Below, piece after piece: positions 9,537 to 21,654 of a stretch of 64,000 nt of DNA. Location of the stretch: positions 1,984,001 through 2,048,000 of the forward strand of contig OZ005697.1 in assembly GCA_963930775.1 (NCBI GenBank). The letters are read 5' to 3'. The stretch's first letter is position 1. Each line of letters starts with the position of its first letter. The stretch is from Cliona cf. orientalis (lineage: Eukaryota; Porifera; Demospongiae; Clionaida; Clionaidae). A program made the translations under genes and the position numbers. The notes under the pieces were generated by a model. That model was not told the origin of the DNA. It saw only the letters and a list, made by a program, of their open reading frames with translations, and ran no database searches.

Positions 9537-11628
9537 GAAGAGCCACAAACCTCAACCGCCAATCCGAAAGTTAAGCCAACAATGAAGCCCAGTGTGATCC
9601 CACAACTAAACGAAGAGGATGATGGGATGATTAGTGACATTGAGATACCTTCGATATCTTTTGATGAGATGCGTTTTGGTGACTATGACTTATCGTCTAG
9701 TACTAGTTATCATATCGTGGATGATTCGAGTGGTCCGCTTTATCCTGGTGCAACCATCACTACGTTTCAGGCTACTTCTATTCTCACTTCGTGGTTTAGC
9801 TTGTATCCTGGCATTACCAAATCGGCATTTGACCGTCTGCTTAATATTTTGCACAAGCATATTCTTCCCGTTGATAATCATCTTCCAGAAAGTTACAGCA
9901 TTGCACACAAAAGTGTAAATAACTTTTTGACGCCTGTAGAAGAATACCACTGTTGCGTTAATGACTGTGTAGTCTACCGCAACAGCGCTTCTGGAAGGTA
10001 TGCTGATTTAGATATGTGCCCAAAGTGTAATGAGCCACGATATAAGGATATCAATGGAAAGATTCCCCGTAAGCGGTTCAATCATCTTCCTCTTGAGTTG
10101 AGACTCAGGAGGTTGTTTGGGCACAAAACAACATCCCAACTCCTTCAACAACACTCAGAGTGTCAAGACAATACTCCTACATCCTTGTCGAGCATCCACG
10201 AGTCTACAGCATGGAATGAATGGTTTGGTCCCAAAGGAACTTTCCAAGGGCAGCAACAGGGAGTGGTGTTTGGAATATGTCTTGATGGTGTCAACCCCTA
10301 TTCGAAAGAGCATACGAGCTATAGCATGTGGCCCATAGTTTTGTTTCCCCTCAATCTTCCCGAGAATATGAGGAGATCATCCAATTCGATGATGTTAGCC
10401 GGTATAATTCCAGGTCCTGGTGAACCTCGTGATTTTGATCCTTACTTGGATATCGTAGTTGATGACATCATGTCATTGAATAAACTGAAAATTTATGACG
10501 CCCACAACAATACGACATTCAAAGTTAACACAAACATCTGTCTACACGTGTTCGATTATCCTGGGCATAACAAGATTTTTCATTGCCAAGGTAATTGCCA
10601 CCATGCACTTATCAGTTTTCATTCATGCACTATAGCAATTATTATATATTCTATATAGCATTATTTAGACAGGGAAATTTACATGTCATGATGATTTTTA
10701 GTATGATCCATGGTTAGTCAAGTTAACAACCGTAGTGGGGTGACTTTGTCATGGTGAGCAATGAAATTAAATTTTGGATATGTTACAATTCCATTTCTTG
10801 TAGGGTAAGGCTTATTGTTTCTAACTCAAAACCAAACCGTTAAGCAGCTAACTCGTGTGCCTATGATATATGTGGCCAAATTTGTAAATGGGAGGTGTTT
10901 TGCTGGGGTATATTGTGCTCAACACTTGCTCATTAGAATTGTAATGTAACCCACTGTGTCACTATCATGTATAATATTCTTTGTAGGAGCTGGTGCATAT
11001 TCCGGATGTGCCTATTGTACACAAAAGGGTGAATATTCTAAAGCTCTGTCCAAAATGGTTTATCTGGAGCACAGATCATTTCTGCCTCAAGGTGACCCGC
11101 TTCGTTTGGATGCGCACAATTTTCCAACAAAAGGCATATGTACCTCTCCACCACCTAGAAGCAAGACGCAGGAATTTGTTGATCATGCGAATGGGCAATA
11201 TCTGTCTATTACGAACAAAGAGACACGCACGGCACTAACGCAACGAACGGGATGTAAAGGATCGTACGCTCTCCGTAGGCTCCCGCACCATGACCGCCAT
11301 ATCAATACACCAGTAGAACCAATGCACTTGGTTAAGAACATCAGTGAGCACATTGTCAGGATGATATCGGGTTCTGCAGATTCTATCAAAGTCCGAAACG
11401 AAGAGCAATTGCGTGATCGATTTTCATCGTCATGGCCGATTCAAGGGCAAGGAAGTAAAGGTAATCTTCCTCCCGCACCTTTTCGACTATCTAAGTCTGA
11501 CTGCAAGATTGCTAACCAGCGAGTATTGAGTGTACGCACCCCTCATGGCTTTGATTGGACATCTCAACAAATATTCAGTGAAAAAATTCACATGAAATCT
11601 GTACAGTGGAAGCACGTATTGGTGTCAG
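9537..11628 (+). pseudogene. Truncated TNP2-type (CACTA/EnSpm) transposase, two exons
   Basis: The exons are 9,537-10,590 (donor CCAAG|GTAATT) and about 10,988-11,628 (acceptor TTTGTAG; donor GTCAG|GTATCT). The translation has hallmarks of the TNP2 family: a Cys pair motif (YHCCVNDCVVY, then MCPKC), SYSMWPIVLFPLNLPE, a GPGEPRDFDPYLD block, and CLHVFDYPGHNK followed across the intron by AYSGCAYC. Later PVEPMHLVKNISEHIVRM also fits TNP2 architecture. CACTA transposases are normally longer; here the chain stops and receptor copy A begins 75 bp further on, so the C-terminal part and the element's right end are missing. The coding frame itself is undamaged. No CACTA terminal sequence is visible nearby. 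Confidence 0.8.
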
Positions 11629-11702
11629 GTATCTTGAAATTCATTATTGTATAGATGCTACCTTACAATGTCAATAATATTATGCATAATGATAACGTGC
11701 AG

Positions 11703-13825
11703 GGACGCTGCAAATATTCAATGGCACATTAACGGAAATTACATGTTCAGCTACTGTGTATGTACCAGTATTTCGTCTGATGGATCAGGAAAGGGAGTAT
11801 GATTCTAGGGACTACAATCAGCTACCAGACTTGTTTGATATTGAGGCAATTCTCTCTCCAAATAGAGACAATGTTACTCTTGTCATTAATGGAACTGAAC
11901 GTTCCAATAATCTGACTATCATGTGTAGTAATGAAGATGTACTTACAGGCCGATTTCAGATTCTTTTTGTGTTGATACTGGAATTTGTTGGTAAGTTTAT
12001 TGCTCAAACTTGACCATTCATTACTTTATGGCTTCATTTTAGGCAATCTACCAGCTCCAAATAATATTCAATATAGTGAAGATCCTGCTGGATACCTGCA
12101 AATATTTTGGGAGCCACCAACTTTAGTTTCTGATAAACTTGGTTCTCAGAATGTTAGAATTGATTCCAGGATAACACACTTCTTAATTTATACTATGATC
12201 AGCAATGAGTCAACAACAACAGTCTACAATGCTTCAGGGACATCTTTTGCCATTGGAAATGACGAAATATATTGCGATTTCTGGTTTCAAGTGGCAGCAG
12301 TGAACCCAACTGGGGTGGGAGAACGCAGTACCCGTCAATATTTAGCTTTTGACTGTGAGGTTGCATGATCATTGTATAATATGATGATAATGATGAAATT
12401 AGGGAGATTTATTATTCTCCACTGTCTATAATAGCACATGCAGAATGTATAGATTCCACTAATCCGACTACAGACATGATCATGGAGCCTATTTCAGCAT
12501 CCAGTGGATTATCAGGTGAACTGAGTTGTCAATTATCACTACAAATAATGATGAGATTGTATTTGTATACAGTTGGTGGAGTGATAGCAATAATAGTTGG
12601 TGTAGTTCTAATAATCGTGGGATTGTCCATCATATTAGCTATAGTTTTTACACTAAAGCTCAAGAATGATAAGCACTGTCGTATCAAACAGGGTTTGAAA
12701 TCACAGATAAGGTGAGCAATGCAACAGCTACAATAATTATAATAATCATGAAATAGCGGGTTTATATATCCATTGATTTATGTAAAGCTCATGATTATAG
12801 CAATTATTACAACTCATAGAAGTGATCCACTGTCGGACACTAAGAAATCAGTTGCTGAGATTGAGAAATGTGTGGAATCAGATCACTGTGGCAGTGGAAA
12901 TGATCCTGACATTGTGGATGATAATAACCAACCGTCAGATTCTACGCCAACTAGGGTATGTTGATAAAATTTAATGTAACTATGTGTTGGCCATTAAATT
13001 GCAGTGTTATAATATTATTATTACAGAAATAACAATTCATGACCATGCCATGACGACTATAGCTGCTTGCATGTGTCTAGCATTGTACAGTGAGTACCAT
13101 GTAGGCATTGCAGCTGTAGTTGCATGTGTGTGCACGCATGTGTGTGATATGTAGGTGCGTGTGTGAGTGTGTTAATTTAAGAGAGAGCATACTTTGGGAG
13201 CAATTGACTTGTTTGCCGTGCCTGCACTTGAGAATTAAAATTATCCTCCTAAGACTCCATTTTAACTCTTCCAGATATTATGTAGCTAAGTTGTATGTAT
13301 GCACCCATGTGTGCCTGACAGTGTGTCCTGTGTATGATACCATTTCGCATTCTGATGCTACAACAGCTTCAGTGACTATCTCATCCTATTCCAATTATGG
13401 TCATGTATTATTCCTTTGACGATAAATGCTATAATAATTATTTCATAGTCCCACATTCACAAAGTTTACAAACCTTAGAACCTGACAACCACATACTCTT
13501 ATGGTGAATTTATATTTTGGAAGGCTTTTCCTTTCATGATGCTATGACATTATGCATAGACCTACTCTCATGATGGTCCACCAGTATGCTCATATTTGTA
13601 TGCTGAAATCGATGTTGTTGCTAAGAGGAAAAACAAAGTTCCAGAGCCTAGTTCCTCTGAAGATATAGACCATCATGTATATGCTGTACTGGAACAACCA
13701 TCAAATCAGGTTAACATTATTATGCACTGGCTTAATTATAATGAAAGCAACAATATCAATGTTGTGCCCATGCACTGTAGGTCACTGACCCTGATCAAGA
13801 TGATCATCCTGATTCACAAAAGTAA
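11703..13825 (+). CDS. Receptor copy A: Ig-FN3-TM-tail, signal-peptide exon missing
   Basis: Exons are 11,703-11,990 (Ig-like), 12,043-12,354 (FN3), 12,435-12,515 (stalk), 12,573-12,711 (TM), 12,820-12,955, 13,560-13,709 (YAEI and YAVL motifs) and 13,781-13,825 (C-terminus PDSQK-stop). All are open, with correct phases 1-1-1-1-2-0-0 and consensus GT/AG ends, giving 384 codons. The first exon of other copies is absent; upstream lies the truncated TNP2 gene, whose last donor is also phase 1. The copy may be 5'-truncated and silent, or expressed as a transposase-receptor fusion. The Ig and FN3 halves belong to the DYNQLPDLFDIEA / SEDPAGYLQIF class shared with D, L and M. Confidence 0.75.
13115..13190 (+). 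repeat. GT-rich microsatellite in intron 6 of copy A
   Basis: A degenerate TGTGTGTGCACGCATGTGTG tract lies in the long intron 6. Homologous tracts lie in the same intron of other copies (about 17,185-17,260, 54,580-54,630, 59,208-59,290 and 63,255-63,310), so the tract was present before the duplications. Confidence 0.75.
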
Positions 13826-14745
13826 CCCCTCCCCCTCCCCCAAACAGTATCAGGTACACCATAAACATGTTTGTACAGGTTAGCTTACTAATTTTTATGA
13901 TACTTCACATGCTTATATCTTACACTTCTGGGTAGAGTACACATTCAGGTCGACTTTATTGAAAATTATTATTTTTTCATGATAGAGGTAATAATAATAA
14001 TTATAGCTAGTTGGCTGAGTGAGACACTAATTTAATTAGTAAGGTGCAGTTGGGTGGATATTCTAAAACATTTGCTATAGAGGGTGCAGTAGAGTGGTTT
14101 GATGTGCACGTACTTCCATTTTCATTGACAAGAATAGAGTGTGATTGAACTGTCTTGCGAGGCAGAGGTGAATGATTGTGAGAAGAAGAGGCTACCATAG
14201 GCTACTGAATGGCCATGTGAAGTTGATGACAGAGGATTAAAGTCATCGTGGACAACACCACTGTCTGGAGAAGCGCAAATTAAATCAATTACAGGGGACT
14301 GACCCAATCTTGAGTTTGAGGGTAGTAAAGATGCTGTGTCAGCACCTCCATTACTGTTACCATTGCTGGACTGGGGACTTGGATCTTGGTATGGGAATCG
14401 AATGATGGGAAACCGAATGAAGAATACGGTTGTTCCAGCTTGCCCTCACCTGTGATGAGAAAAGGACGAAGGGAAGAGAGAGCGAGAGAGTGCAGTAAAA
14501 TTAGTGTGAGGTATGAAAATCTGGTTGATATTTTTATCTTCTTAGAGAGAAAGTAAACAGTTATGGCCTAAAGTCAGTGAGCCATTTGAGGCCACTATGT
14601 CGGCAGTGAAGACCATGCAGCATATAGGGAGACATGTAGACCACGTCCTTGGGCTCGGCATTCCACACTAGTACTGTGCATGCCGTATATATGCCATCAC
14701 GGAGGGAGACCAACTGGTGCATGTGTATACTTAGTCATTCTTGAG
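13826..14745 (-). pseudogene. Decayed convergent gene tail behind copy A
   Basis: On the minus strand an acceptor CATCACAG near 14,455 leads into an open stretch containing GADTASLLPSNSRLGQSPVID and ending SSITLYSCQ-stop near 14,130. Upstream (about 14,560-14,720) is a damaged version of the CNH-like exon best seen at 48,740-48,910; it keeps EPKDVVYMSPY but is frameshifted and stopped. The same minus-strand block follows copies B, I, K and L, so it was duplicated together with the receptor. It appears to be the 3' part of a gene that once converged on the receptor. Confidence 0.5.
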
Positions 14746-15693
14746 GAGGAGAGATATGTAAATTTGGATAGCAAACCTATAACTGAATGGACTGTATAAG
14801 TTCAAGCTTGCCTTGAAATTCAAATCTTAGCATTGTTATTCCTCAAGCACAATGGAACATCCAATAAGGGGGAATAACGACACAACAAGCGGTTATGGAT
14901 ACAAGAGTTCTGTATGGTTCCACGTGTCAAGTACATGCCAATCTCAAGTTAAGTACTTCAATGTTGTGTGTATTAGCTGCTCGATCATAATAAAGTCATT
15001 GTCTTGCTGCAGGAAAAAATAACCACACTCTTTGGTGTACTGGTGTACATGTGGCACTGCATGAGAATTGATGAAATGAACTACATAATATTATAGTCAT
15101 TGGATGCAACTGTGAGTTATCTTCCAGTTTGTGATGTTTGTTCGTGTACCAGGGCATATGCACATGTTTATCACCATGTTATGCCAATGGTAAAAATGAA
15201 AGTGAATGTGTGTATAAAATTTAATACTGGATAATATCACTGTCACTAGTGTCAGTTAGTCACTCTCCATGCATGACATTGTATAATTGTGCATGCATAC
15301 TTGGCATATTAACTTCGGAAGTTTTTTATAATAATAGAAATTTCAACGGATTTTATCAGACAAACTACCACACTACTAAAATTGCCAACTGCATGGTGAA
15401 TTCATTGCCATGCATTCACTTTACTATAATAATAATGGAGAGGATATTAACTATATAGGATAACATTGGCATTGTACCACGCCTGCATAGCTATAATATT
15501 ATTATTCTTGCTAGTTAATGGTACATAAACTTATACTACTATTCTCCCAAAGCCCCAGTTGAACCCCTCCCCTTTACATATTGAACTAGCAAACTTAATT
15601 AACGGAAGGTATGGAATAGCTACCTTGTGAACTTTTCATGTAGAGCGCTATAAATTAAAAGTCTAGCTGATACTTTCATTTCTTCTCTTCAGT
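14746..15693. other. Spacer between copies A and B
   Basis: No gene is evident. It contains the short exon-like block at 15,013-15,111 (bounded by CTGCAG and GTGAGT) that recurs behind other copies, and the conserved GC-rich box at 15,556 upstream of copy B. The rest is AT-rich and shared with the spacers behind B, I, K and L. Confidence 0.5.
15556..15576 (+). promoter_or_regulatory. Conserved CAGTTGAACCCCTCCCC box upstream of copy B
   Basis: This GC-rich word lies 138 bp before the copy B ATG. Versions of it lie 119-149 bp before the start of six other copies (C, I, J, K, L, M) in otherwise AT-rich sequence, which makes it the best promoter-element candidate of the family. The CCCCTCCC core resembles a KLF/Sp-type site (inference). 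Confidence 0.45.
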
Positions 15694-17939
15694 ATGAGGT
15701 TATATATCCACTGAGCATCATCATCGTTTGTGGCTTGCTTGATCCTGCAAGTAAGTGAGAGCTACATGTATATTTAGCCAGTTAGCTACTGAGTTTGAGT
15801 TTATTTATTAGTAGAAGATACTTGTACAATGATACAGGAACACTGCAAATATTCAATGGCACATTAATGGAGATTACATGCTCAGCTGCGTCCCAACTTA
15901 TCGTCTGGTGGACCAGGAAATGGTGTATGATTCTTACGCTAAACTACCAGATTTGTTTGATATTGAGGCAAGAACCTCTCCAACTGGAAACAATGTCATC
16001 CTCTACATCAATGGAACCAACCGCTCAAACAATGTGACTGTCATAATTATGCAGAAATACTGATGTGAATTCAGGCATAATTTCAATTCTTTTTACATTT
16101 ATCCTTGAGTTTATTGGTAGGTTCAGCAACTTGACCATTTTATTTTCATTACACTATAGCTACATGACCTTGTTTTAGGTATTCTACCAGCTCCAAATGA
16201 TGTGCACTATATTGAAGATCCTCCTGGATACCTACAAATACTTTGGGAACCACCAAATTTAGATTCTGATGAGCTTGACTCACAGAATATTAGTTCTAAA
16301 AGAGATGCCAGAATAATACATTACAAAATTTACATCACCACTGAAGAGTCAACAACAGTACAAATCTATAATGCTTCAGGGACATCTTTTGCCATTGGAA
16401 TTGGCAAGATTCCTTGCAGTTTCTGGTTTCAGGTGGCAGCAGTGAACCCAGCTAGGGTGGGAGAACGCAGTCCCCCTCAAAGTTTAAGTTTTAACTGTGA
16501 GTTGGCATGATATACTTCATTGCCTATAATAGCACATACAAGGTGTATAGGTTCCTTAAGTGTACCCACAGTCATGATAATTGAGCCTATTCCAGCATCC
16601 AGTGGATTATCAGGTGAGCATAGTTGTGAATATTATTATGCAAATACATCATTGTAGCTAGTAAATTAATGATGAGATTGTGTTTATACATAGCTGGTGA
16701 AATCGCAGCTACAGTAATAACTGGCATAGTTGTAATAATCACAGGATTAGCAGTCATATTAGCTATTGTTATTACACTGAAGCTCAGGAATAATAGGCAC
16801 CAAGGTGTCAAACAGGGTTTAAAATCAGAATTAAGGTGAGGAATGCAACAGCTGCAATACTATAATAATTATGAAACAGGGGATTTGCCCTTTTATGTGA
16901 TTACATAGCTATTATTATAACTCGCAGAAGTGATCAACTGTCAGATACCAAGGATTCAGTTGCTGAGATTGAGAAATATGTGGAATCAGATCACTGTGGC
17001 AGTGGGAATGATCCTGACACTGTCGATGATAATAACCAGCCGTCAGATTCTACACAAACTAGGGTATATTGACAAACCATTAAATTGCAGTGTAATTATA
17101 GACCTAGCAATTCATGACCATAAGTATGCCATGATGACCAGCTGCTTGTGTCTAGCATTGTACCATGTATACAGGTGTTGCAGCTGCATGTGTGTGTACT
17201 GTGTGCGTGTGCATGCATGTGTGTGATGTGTGGGTGCGTGTGTGAGTGTGTATGTGTTGATTTTAAGATAAAAGAGAGAATAGAGTTTGGGAGCAACTTG
17301 TCTGCCGTGCCTGGCCTAGAACCAGGATAATAATGGGTTAAAGAATTAATTTTTGGGCTCACATTCAAGCTGATGTACTCCTCCTAAAACTCCATTTTTT
17401 TAACTCTTCAGACATGTTGTAAGTTGTATGTATGCACCCATGTGTGTATGTATGTTGTGTATACAACACCGTTTTGCATTCTGATCACTTCAGTGACTAA
17501 CTTATCCTATTCCTATAGTGGACATAAACAGTCCCACATTCACAAAGCTTACAAATACTAGAATCTTATATAACATGTTCGTACTGTTACGGTGAATTTG
17601 GGAGATGTTATAGCTATACCTTTCATGACGCCATCTGCATATCTATAGACCTACTCCCACGATGGTCCACCAGTATGCTCATATTTATAATATGCTGAAA
17701 TTGATGTTGTTGCTAAGAGGAAAAACAAAGTTCCAGAGCCTAGTTCCACTGACGATATAGACCATCATGTATATGCTGTACTGGAACAACCATCAAATGA
17801 GATCCAGGTGCCTAATTACATACGTACACAGTCATCCGTGCACTCATTAAAGCAATGATCATGCCAATATCCACTGTAGATCACCAACACTGATATCGAT
17901 ATTGATCAAAATGATGATCATCCTGATTCACAAGATTAA
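15694..17939 (+). pseudogene. Receptor copy B: full-length layout but frameshifted and stopped
   Basis: All eight exons can be located: 15,694-15,750, 15,838-16,116, 16,179-16,496, 16,533-16,613, 16,694-16,835, 16,928-17,063, 17,649-17,807 and 17,880-17,939. Exon 1 carries a 2-bp insertion that brings TGA into frame after six codons. Exon 2 has a 1-bp loss where other copies read SAAEPAYRLVDQE, and its second Ig cysteine region is altered. Exon 7 has a 3-bp TAA insertion just before the YAEI motif. Exons 3 to 6 remain open. Three independent lesions make this a pseudogene rather than a sequencing artefact. Confidence 0.8.
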
Positions 17940-18900
17940 CCCCACTGCCTGCAATATATATCAGGTACAGGACGAACATAATATTGGTGCATTAACTTAT
18001 TAATTTTTAGCATAATATGTTTAATTTTAATTATTACATACACCTTTTTGGGTAGAGTAGATATTTGGTGTGATCGAGTGATAGCAGGTCGACTTCATTA
18101 ATAAAAAATGTGAATAATTATTGTTATCATGATATAGAGGTAATAATAATTATTGTAAGTAAAGACAATAATAGGCTGAGTGAAACATTAGTAAAGTGCA
18201 GTTTGGTATCCATTGAGTCTAAAACATTTGCCACAGAGGGTGTAGTAGAATGATTTGATGTGCACATACTTTGATTTTCATCGACAAGAATAGAGTGTGA
18301 TTGAACTGTCTTGCGAGACAGAGGTGAATGATTGTGAAAAGACCATGGTACAGTCCATTTGAGTTCAGGAAGGTCCTTTGAGTTGGTTTGTTTTGTCCGA
18401 GCTATCTTCACCCCTCAATCTAGCTAACAGATTCACTTCTTTATTCCGGCCAGCCATCTTTTTCATGATGATTCGGTAGATATAGATGAGACCAGAGACC
18501 TCATTGAGACAAATAGATGAAGAGAAGACCTTTTGTAGATATTATTTGGGAATTTAGCTGGAACCATTGGACCAGTCTGGTAGGAGTGGTTATTCAGAGG
18601 TCATCCTGTGATGAGAAAAGAGGAAGGGAGGAGAGATAGAGGGAGAGTGGTAGAGAGGAGAGAGACAGAGAGAAAGAAAGTGTAGCGAGATAAACATGTC
18701 ATTGAGCTATGAAAATCTGGTTGATATTTTTAATAGAGAAGGTGAACAGTTATGGTCTGAAATCATGCAGTGAGCTACTTGAAGCCATTCAGTTGGCAAT
18801 GAAGGCCAGTACATAAGCCGGGCTGCCCAACATTGGGCCCGACATTCCACACTATAACATAATATTATGCATTATATATCCGTACCATTATGGAGGGAGA
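17940..18900 (-). pseudogene. Decayed convergent gene tail behind copy B
   Basis: On the minus strand, about 18,535-18,360, an open stretch reads LQKVFSSSICLNEVSGLIY, then KKMAGRNKEVNLLARLRG, following a possible acceptor. This exon is lost or damaged in the sister blocks. The downstream TVQSHSILVDEN segment (18,127-18,350) matches the block behind copy A. The CNH-like exon near 18,780-18,890 is degenerate. It is one of five co-duplicated remnants, and each keeps different exons. Confidence 0.45.
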
Positions 18901-19983
18901 CCAACTGATATAATATCACTATGCATGTGTATACTTGTAATCATTCTTCGAGAAATAAAATAGTAAACTTATGATTGACTACACAAGCTCAAGCTTACCT
19001 TGAAATTGAAAACCAAGCATAGATTCTAATTTCTCATGCACGATGGAATCTCCAGTAAAGGATAAGTTTTAGAATTATAAGGTTCAAGCTGTTGTGGACA
19101 CGGGAGTTCATACCACGAGGGTTCCATGTGTCAAGTACGCTCTAATCAAGTTAAGTAAATCAAGGTTGTGTGTGTGGTAGCTGCTCGTAATAAGTCACTT
19201 CACATGATTCTTTCCTCCATCTTTATTGCAGGGCAGGTGTTATATAGCCACACTCTGGTGTACATGAAAACAGACAAAGCGAACTACTCTCATTGGATAC
19301 AACTGTGAGTAATCTTTCCTATTTGTGATCTTTCAGAGCACATCTGTGTTGCTTTGAAAAGCAATGTCATTGTATATCCTTAACATGTTCATGCAATGTC
19401 ATGTATATCCTATTGGAGGTTGTGGTTGCTTTAGGTAGCTTACAATGACTTACAATAACAAATACACAAGTATTATAATATTATGGATTATGCATACACG
19501 ATGTCTTGCAGTGATATGTCAGTTGGTCACTCTCCGTGCATTGCACATATAGCTACGTGAATAAGAAATTATTCAGCAATTGCATCAGAATAGCCAACTG
19601 CGTGGTGAGTTGGTGAATTCATTACCATGCATTTGCTATATTATAATATAGTCAGCTAGAGCTCAAATTACATTTTTTCATAACATAAACATGAAATTTA
19701 CCAAAGCAACCTGCCTTGAAGCTGTCGACCTTTGACCCTGGCTATGGAAAAGGTGGCTCGTAGCTGCATTCTATTTCTATTCTTGCATCAGATACGTAAA
19801 CTTCACTGTTATTCCCCCAAAGCAGTTGATGTCCCAGTTGAACCCCTCCCCCTTATGTGCAAATACGTACACCTAGTAACCTAATGAAGGAAGTGGAATA
19901 CATACAAATTTCTCACGTAGATAGGTAGCTATAAAGTAAGATTCTAGCTGGTACTTACATTAAATTTTCCCCTCTTCAATAAT
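18901..19983. other. Spacer between copies B and C
   Basis: No gene is evident. It holds the exon-like block at 19,232-19,304 and the CAGTTGAACCCCTCCCC box at 19,835, which is 149 bp before the copy C ATG. A stretch around 19,720 (GACCCTGGCTATGGAAAAGG) is also found upstream of other copies (near 45,360, 56,610 and 61,145). Confidence 0.5.
19835..19854 (+). promoter_or_regulatory. Conserved GC-rich upstream box, copy C
   Basis: CAGTTGAACCCCTCCCCC lies 149 bp before the copy C start and matches the boxes of B, I, J, K, L and M. Confidence 0.45.
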
Positions 19984-21180
19984 ATGAGGTTTTATCCACT
20001 GAGTATCATCATCATTTGTGATTTACTTAACCCTGCAAGTAAGCGAAAGTTATGTACTGCTAGTTATTAAGCTAGCTATAGAGCTTATCGTGAGTGCACT
20101 AATTAGTGCTATTTGCTCTATCAATAAAGGACAACTGCACATTGATACAGGAACACTACAAATATTCAATGGCACATTAACGGAGATTACATGCTCAGCT
20201 GCTGAACCAGCTTATCGTCTGGTGGACCAGGAAAGAGTGTATGATTCTTATGCTCAGCTACCAGAGTTGTTTGATATTCAGGCAAGACTCTCTCCAACTA
20301 GAAACAATGTCACTCTCTACATCAATGGAACCAACCGCTCAAATAATGTGACTGTCATGTGCGGAAATGTAGATATCTCTTTGGGCACTTCACTTAGTAA
20401 CGTTCTTTTTACACTGATCCTTGAGTTTGTTGGTAAGTTCAGCAACAAAACTTAACCATTCTTGCTACTCTGTGTATGCATGACCTTATTTTAGGTGTTC
20501 TGCCAGCTCCAAATCATGTGCACTATATTGAAGATCCTACTGGAAACCTACAAATACTTTGGGAACCACCAACTTTAGATTCTGATGAGCTTAACTTGCA
20601 AAATATCAGCATTAGAAGAGATGCCAGGATAATTGTTTACACAATCTACATCGCCACTGAAGAGTCAACAATTATAGTACAAGTCTATTATAATGCTTCG
20701 GGGACATCTTTTGCCATTGGAATTGACAAAATTCCTTGCAGTTTCTGGTTTAAGGTGGCAGCAGTGAACCCAGCTGGGGTGGGAGAACACAGTCCCCCTC
20801 AAAATTTAACTTTTGATTGTCAGTTTGCATGATAACGAATATTGCAGAATTCACTAATAATGATTACTCCAATGCCTATAATAGCACATACAGGGTGTAT
20901 GGGTTCCACAAGTTCAACTACAGTCACGACCATTGATCAAAAGCCTATTACAGCATCCAGTGGATTATCAGGTAAACTGAGTTGTGAATATTATGTTCCT
21001 ATATTATACAATCAATAGTGATGAGATTGTGTTTTATAATAACATTATACAGTTGGTGAAGTCACAGGAATAATAATTGGTGTAGTTTTAATAATCGTGG
21101 GATTGTCGGTCATATTAGCTATTGTTTTTGCACTGAAGCTCAAGAACCATAACCATGCTCTCTGGTGTATAATAGTATAG
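19984..21180 (+). CDS. Receptor copy C: Ig-FN3-TM with truncated tail (291 aa)
   Basis: Exons are 19,984-20,038 (signal peptide MRFYPLSIIIICDLL), 20,151-20,432 (Ig-like, two Cys, several N-glycosylation sites), 20,495-20,818 (FN3, keeps FWFKVAAVNPAGVGE), 20,885-20,971 (stalk) and 21,053 onward (TM). After the membrane segment the frame reads KLKN and then leaves the family sequence, stopping at TAG 21,180 after about ten novel residues. The joined sequence matches the exon-like block found behind other copies, so a deletion removed cytoplasmic exons 6 to 8. The exon 3 donor is GTCAGT rather than GTGAGT. The open frame suggests a functional tail-less receptor, perhaps a decoy; expression is unknown. 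Confidence 0.7.
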
Positions 21181-21654
21181 CTACAATGGACAAAATGAAC
21201 TACTCATTGACTATAACTGTGATTATATAGCCTTTGCTGTTTGCAATGTACCTATCAGAGCATCATGGTCTATGTTGTTTCTTAAGCCGTGGTATAGCTA
21301 TCAGCAGCAAAAATGAAAGTAGCTATGTTATAATCATGACATACACAAAGGCTTCTCAGCTAGCTATTATGTTCCGTATGAAAATCTATCCTGATACTGT
21401 CCTCACTCTACTGAAGGGTATCGACCTTTTGACCCCGGCTATACTGGCTCATCACTGCATTCTCAATGCTTACTGATTAATCGATGTACATTTACAGCCC
21501 TCTCCCCCCCCCCCCCCCCCCCCCCAATAGTAACTCAAAACAATCCAGTCAAGCCCATGTGATCACTTAGCTAGGTGTAAATATACGTACACCCAATCAA
21601 CTAGTAACTATAAGTTAAGTTTCTAGACGGCACATTTTTATTAGAACCTTCAGC
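21181..21654. other. Spacer between copies C and D
   Basis: No gene is evident. It contains a C homopolymer (about 21,506-21,525) and, just before the copy D start, the sequence TTTCTAGACGGCACATTTTT, shared with the immediate upstream regions of J, L and M. The GC-rich box is degraded here. Confidence 0.45.

Noticed and set aside
13560-13709. ITAM in the receptor tail
   Set aside because: The two YxxI/L motifs are about 23 residues apart, beyond ITAM spacing (6 to 12), so ITIM-like single motifs are the safer reading.
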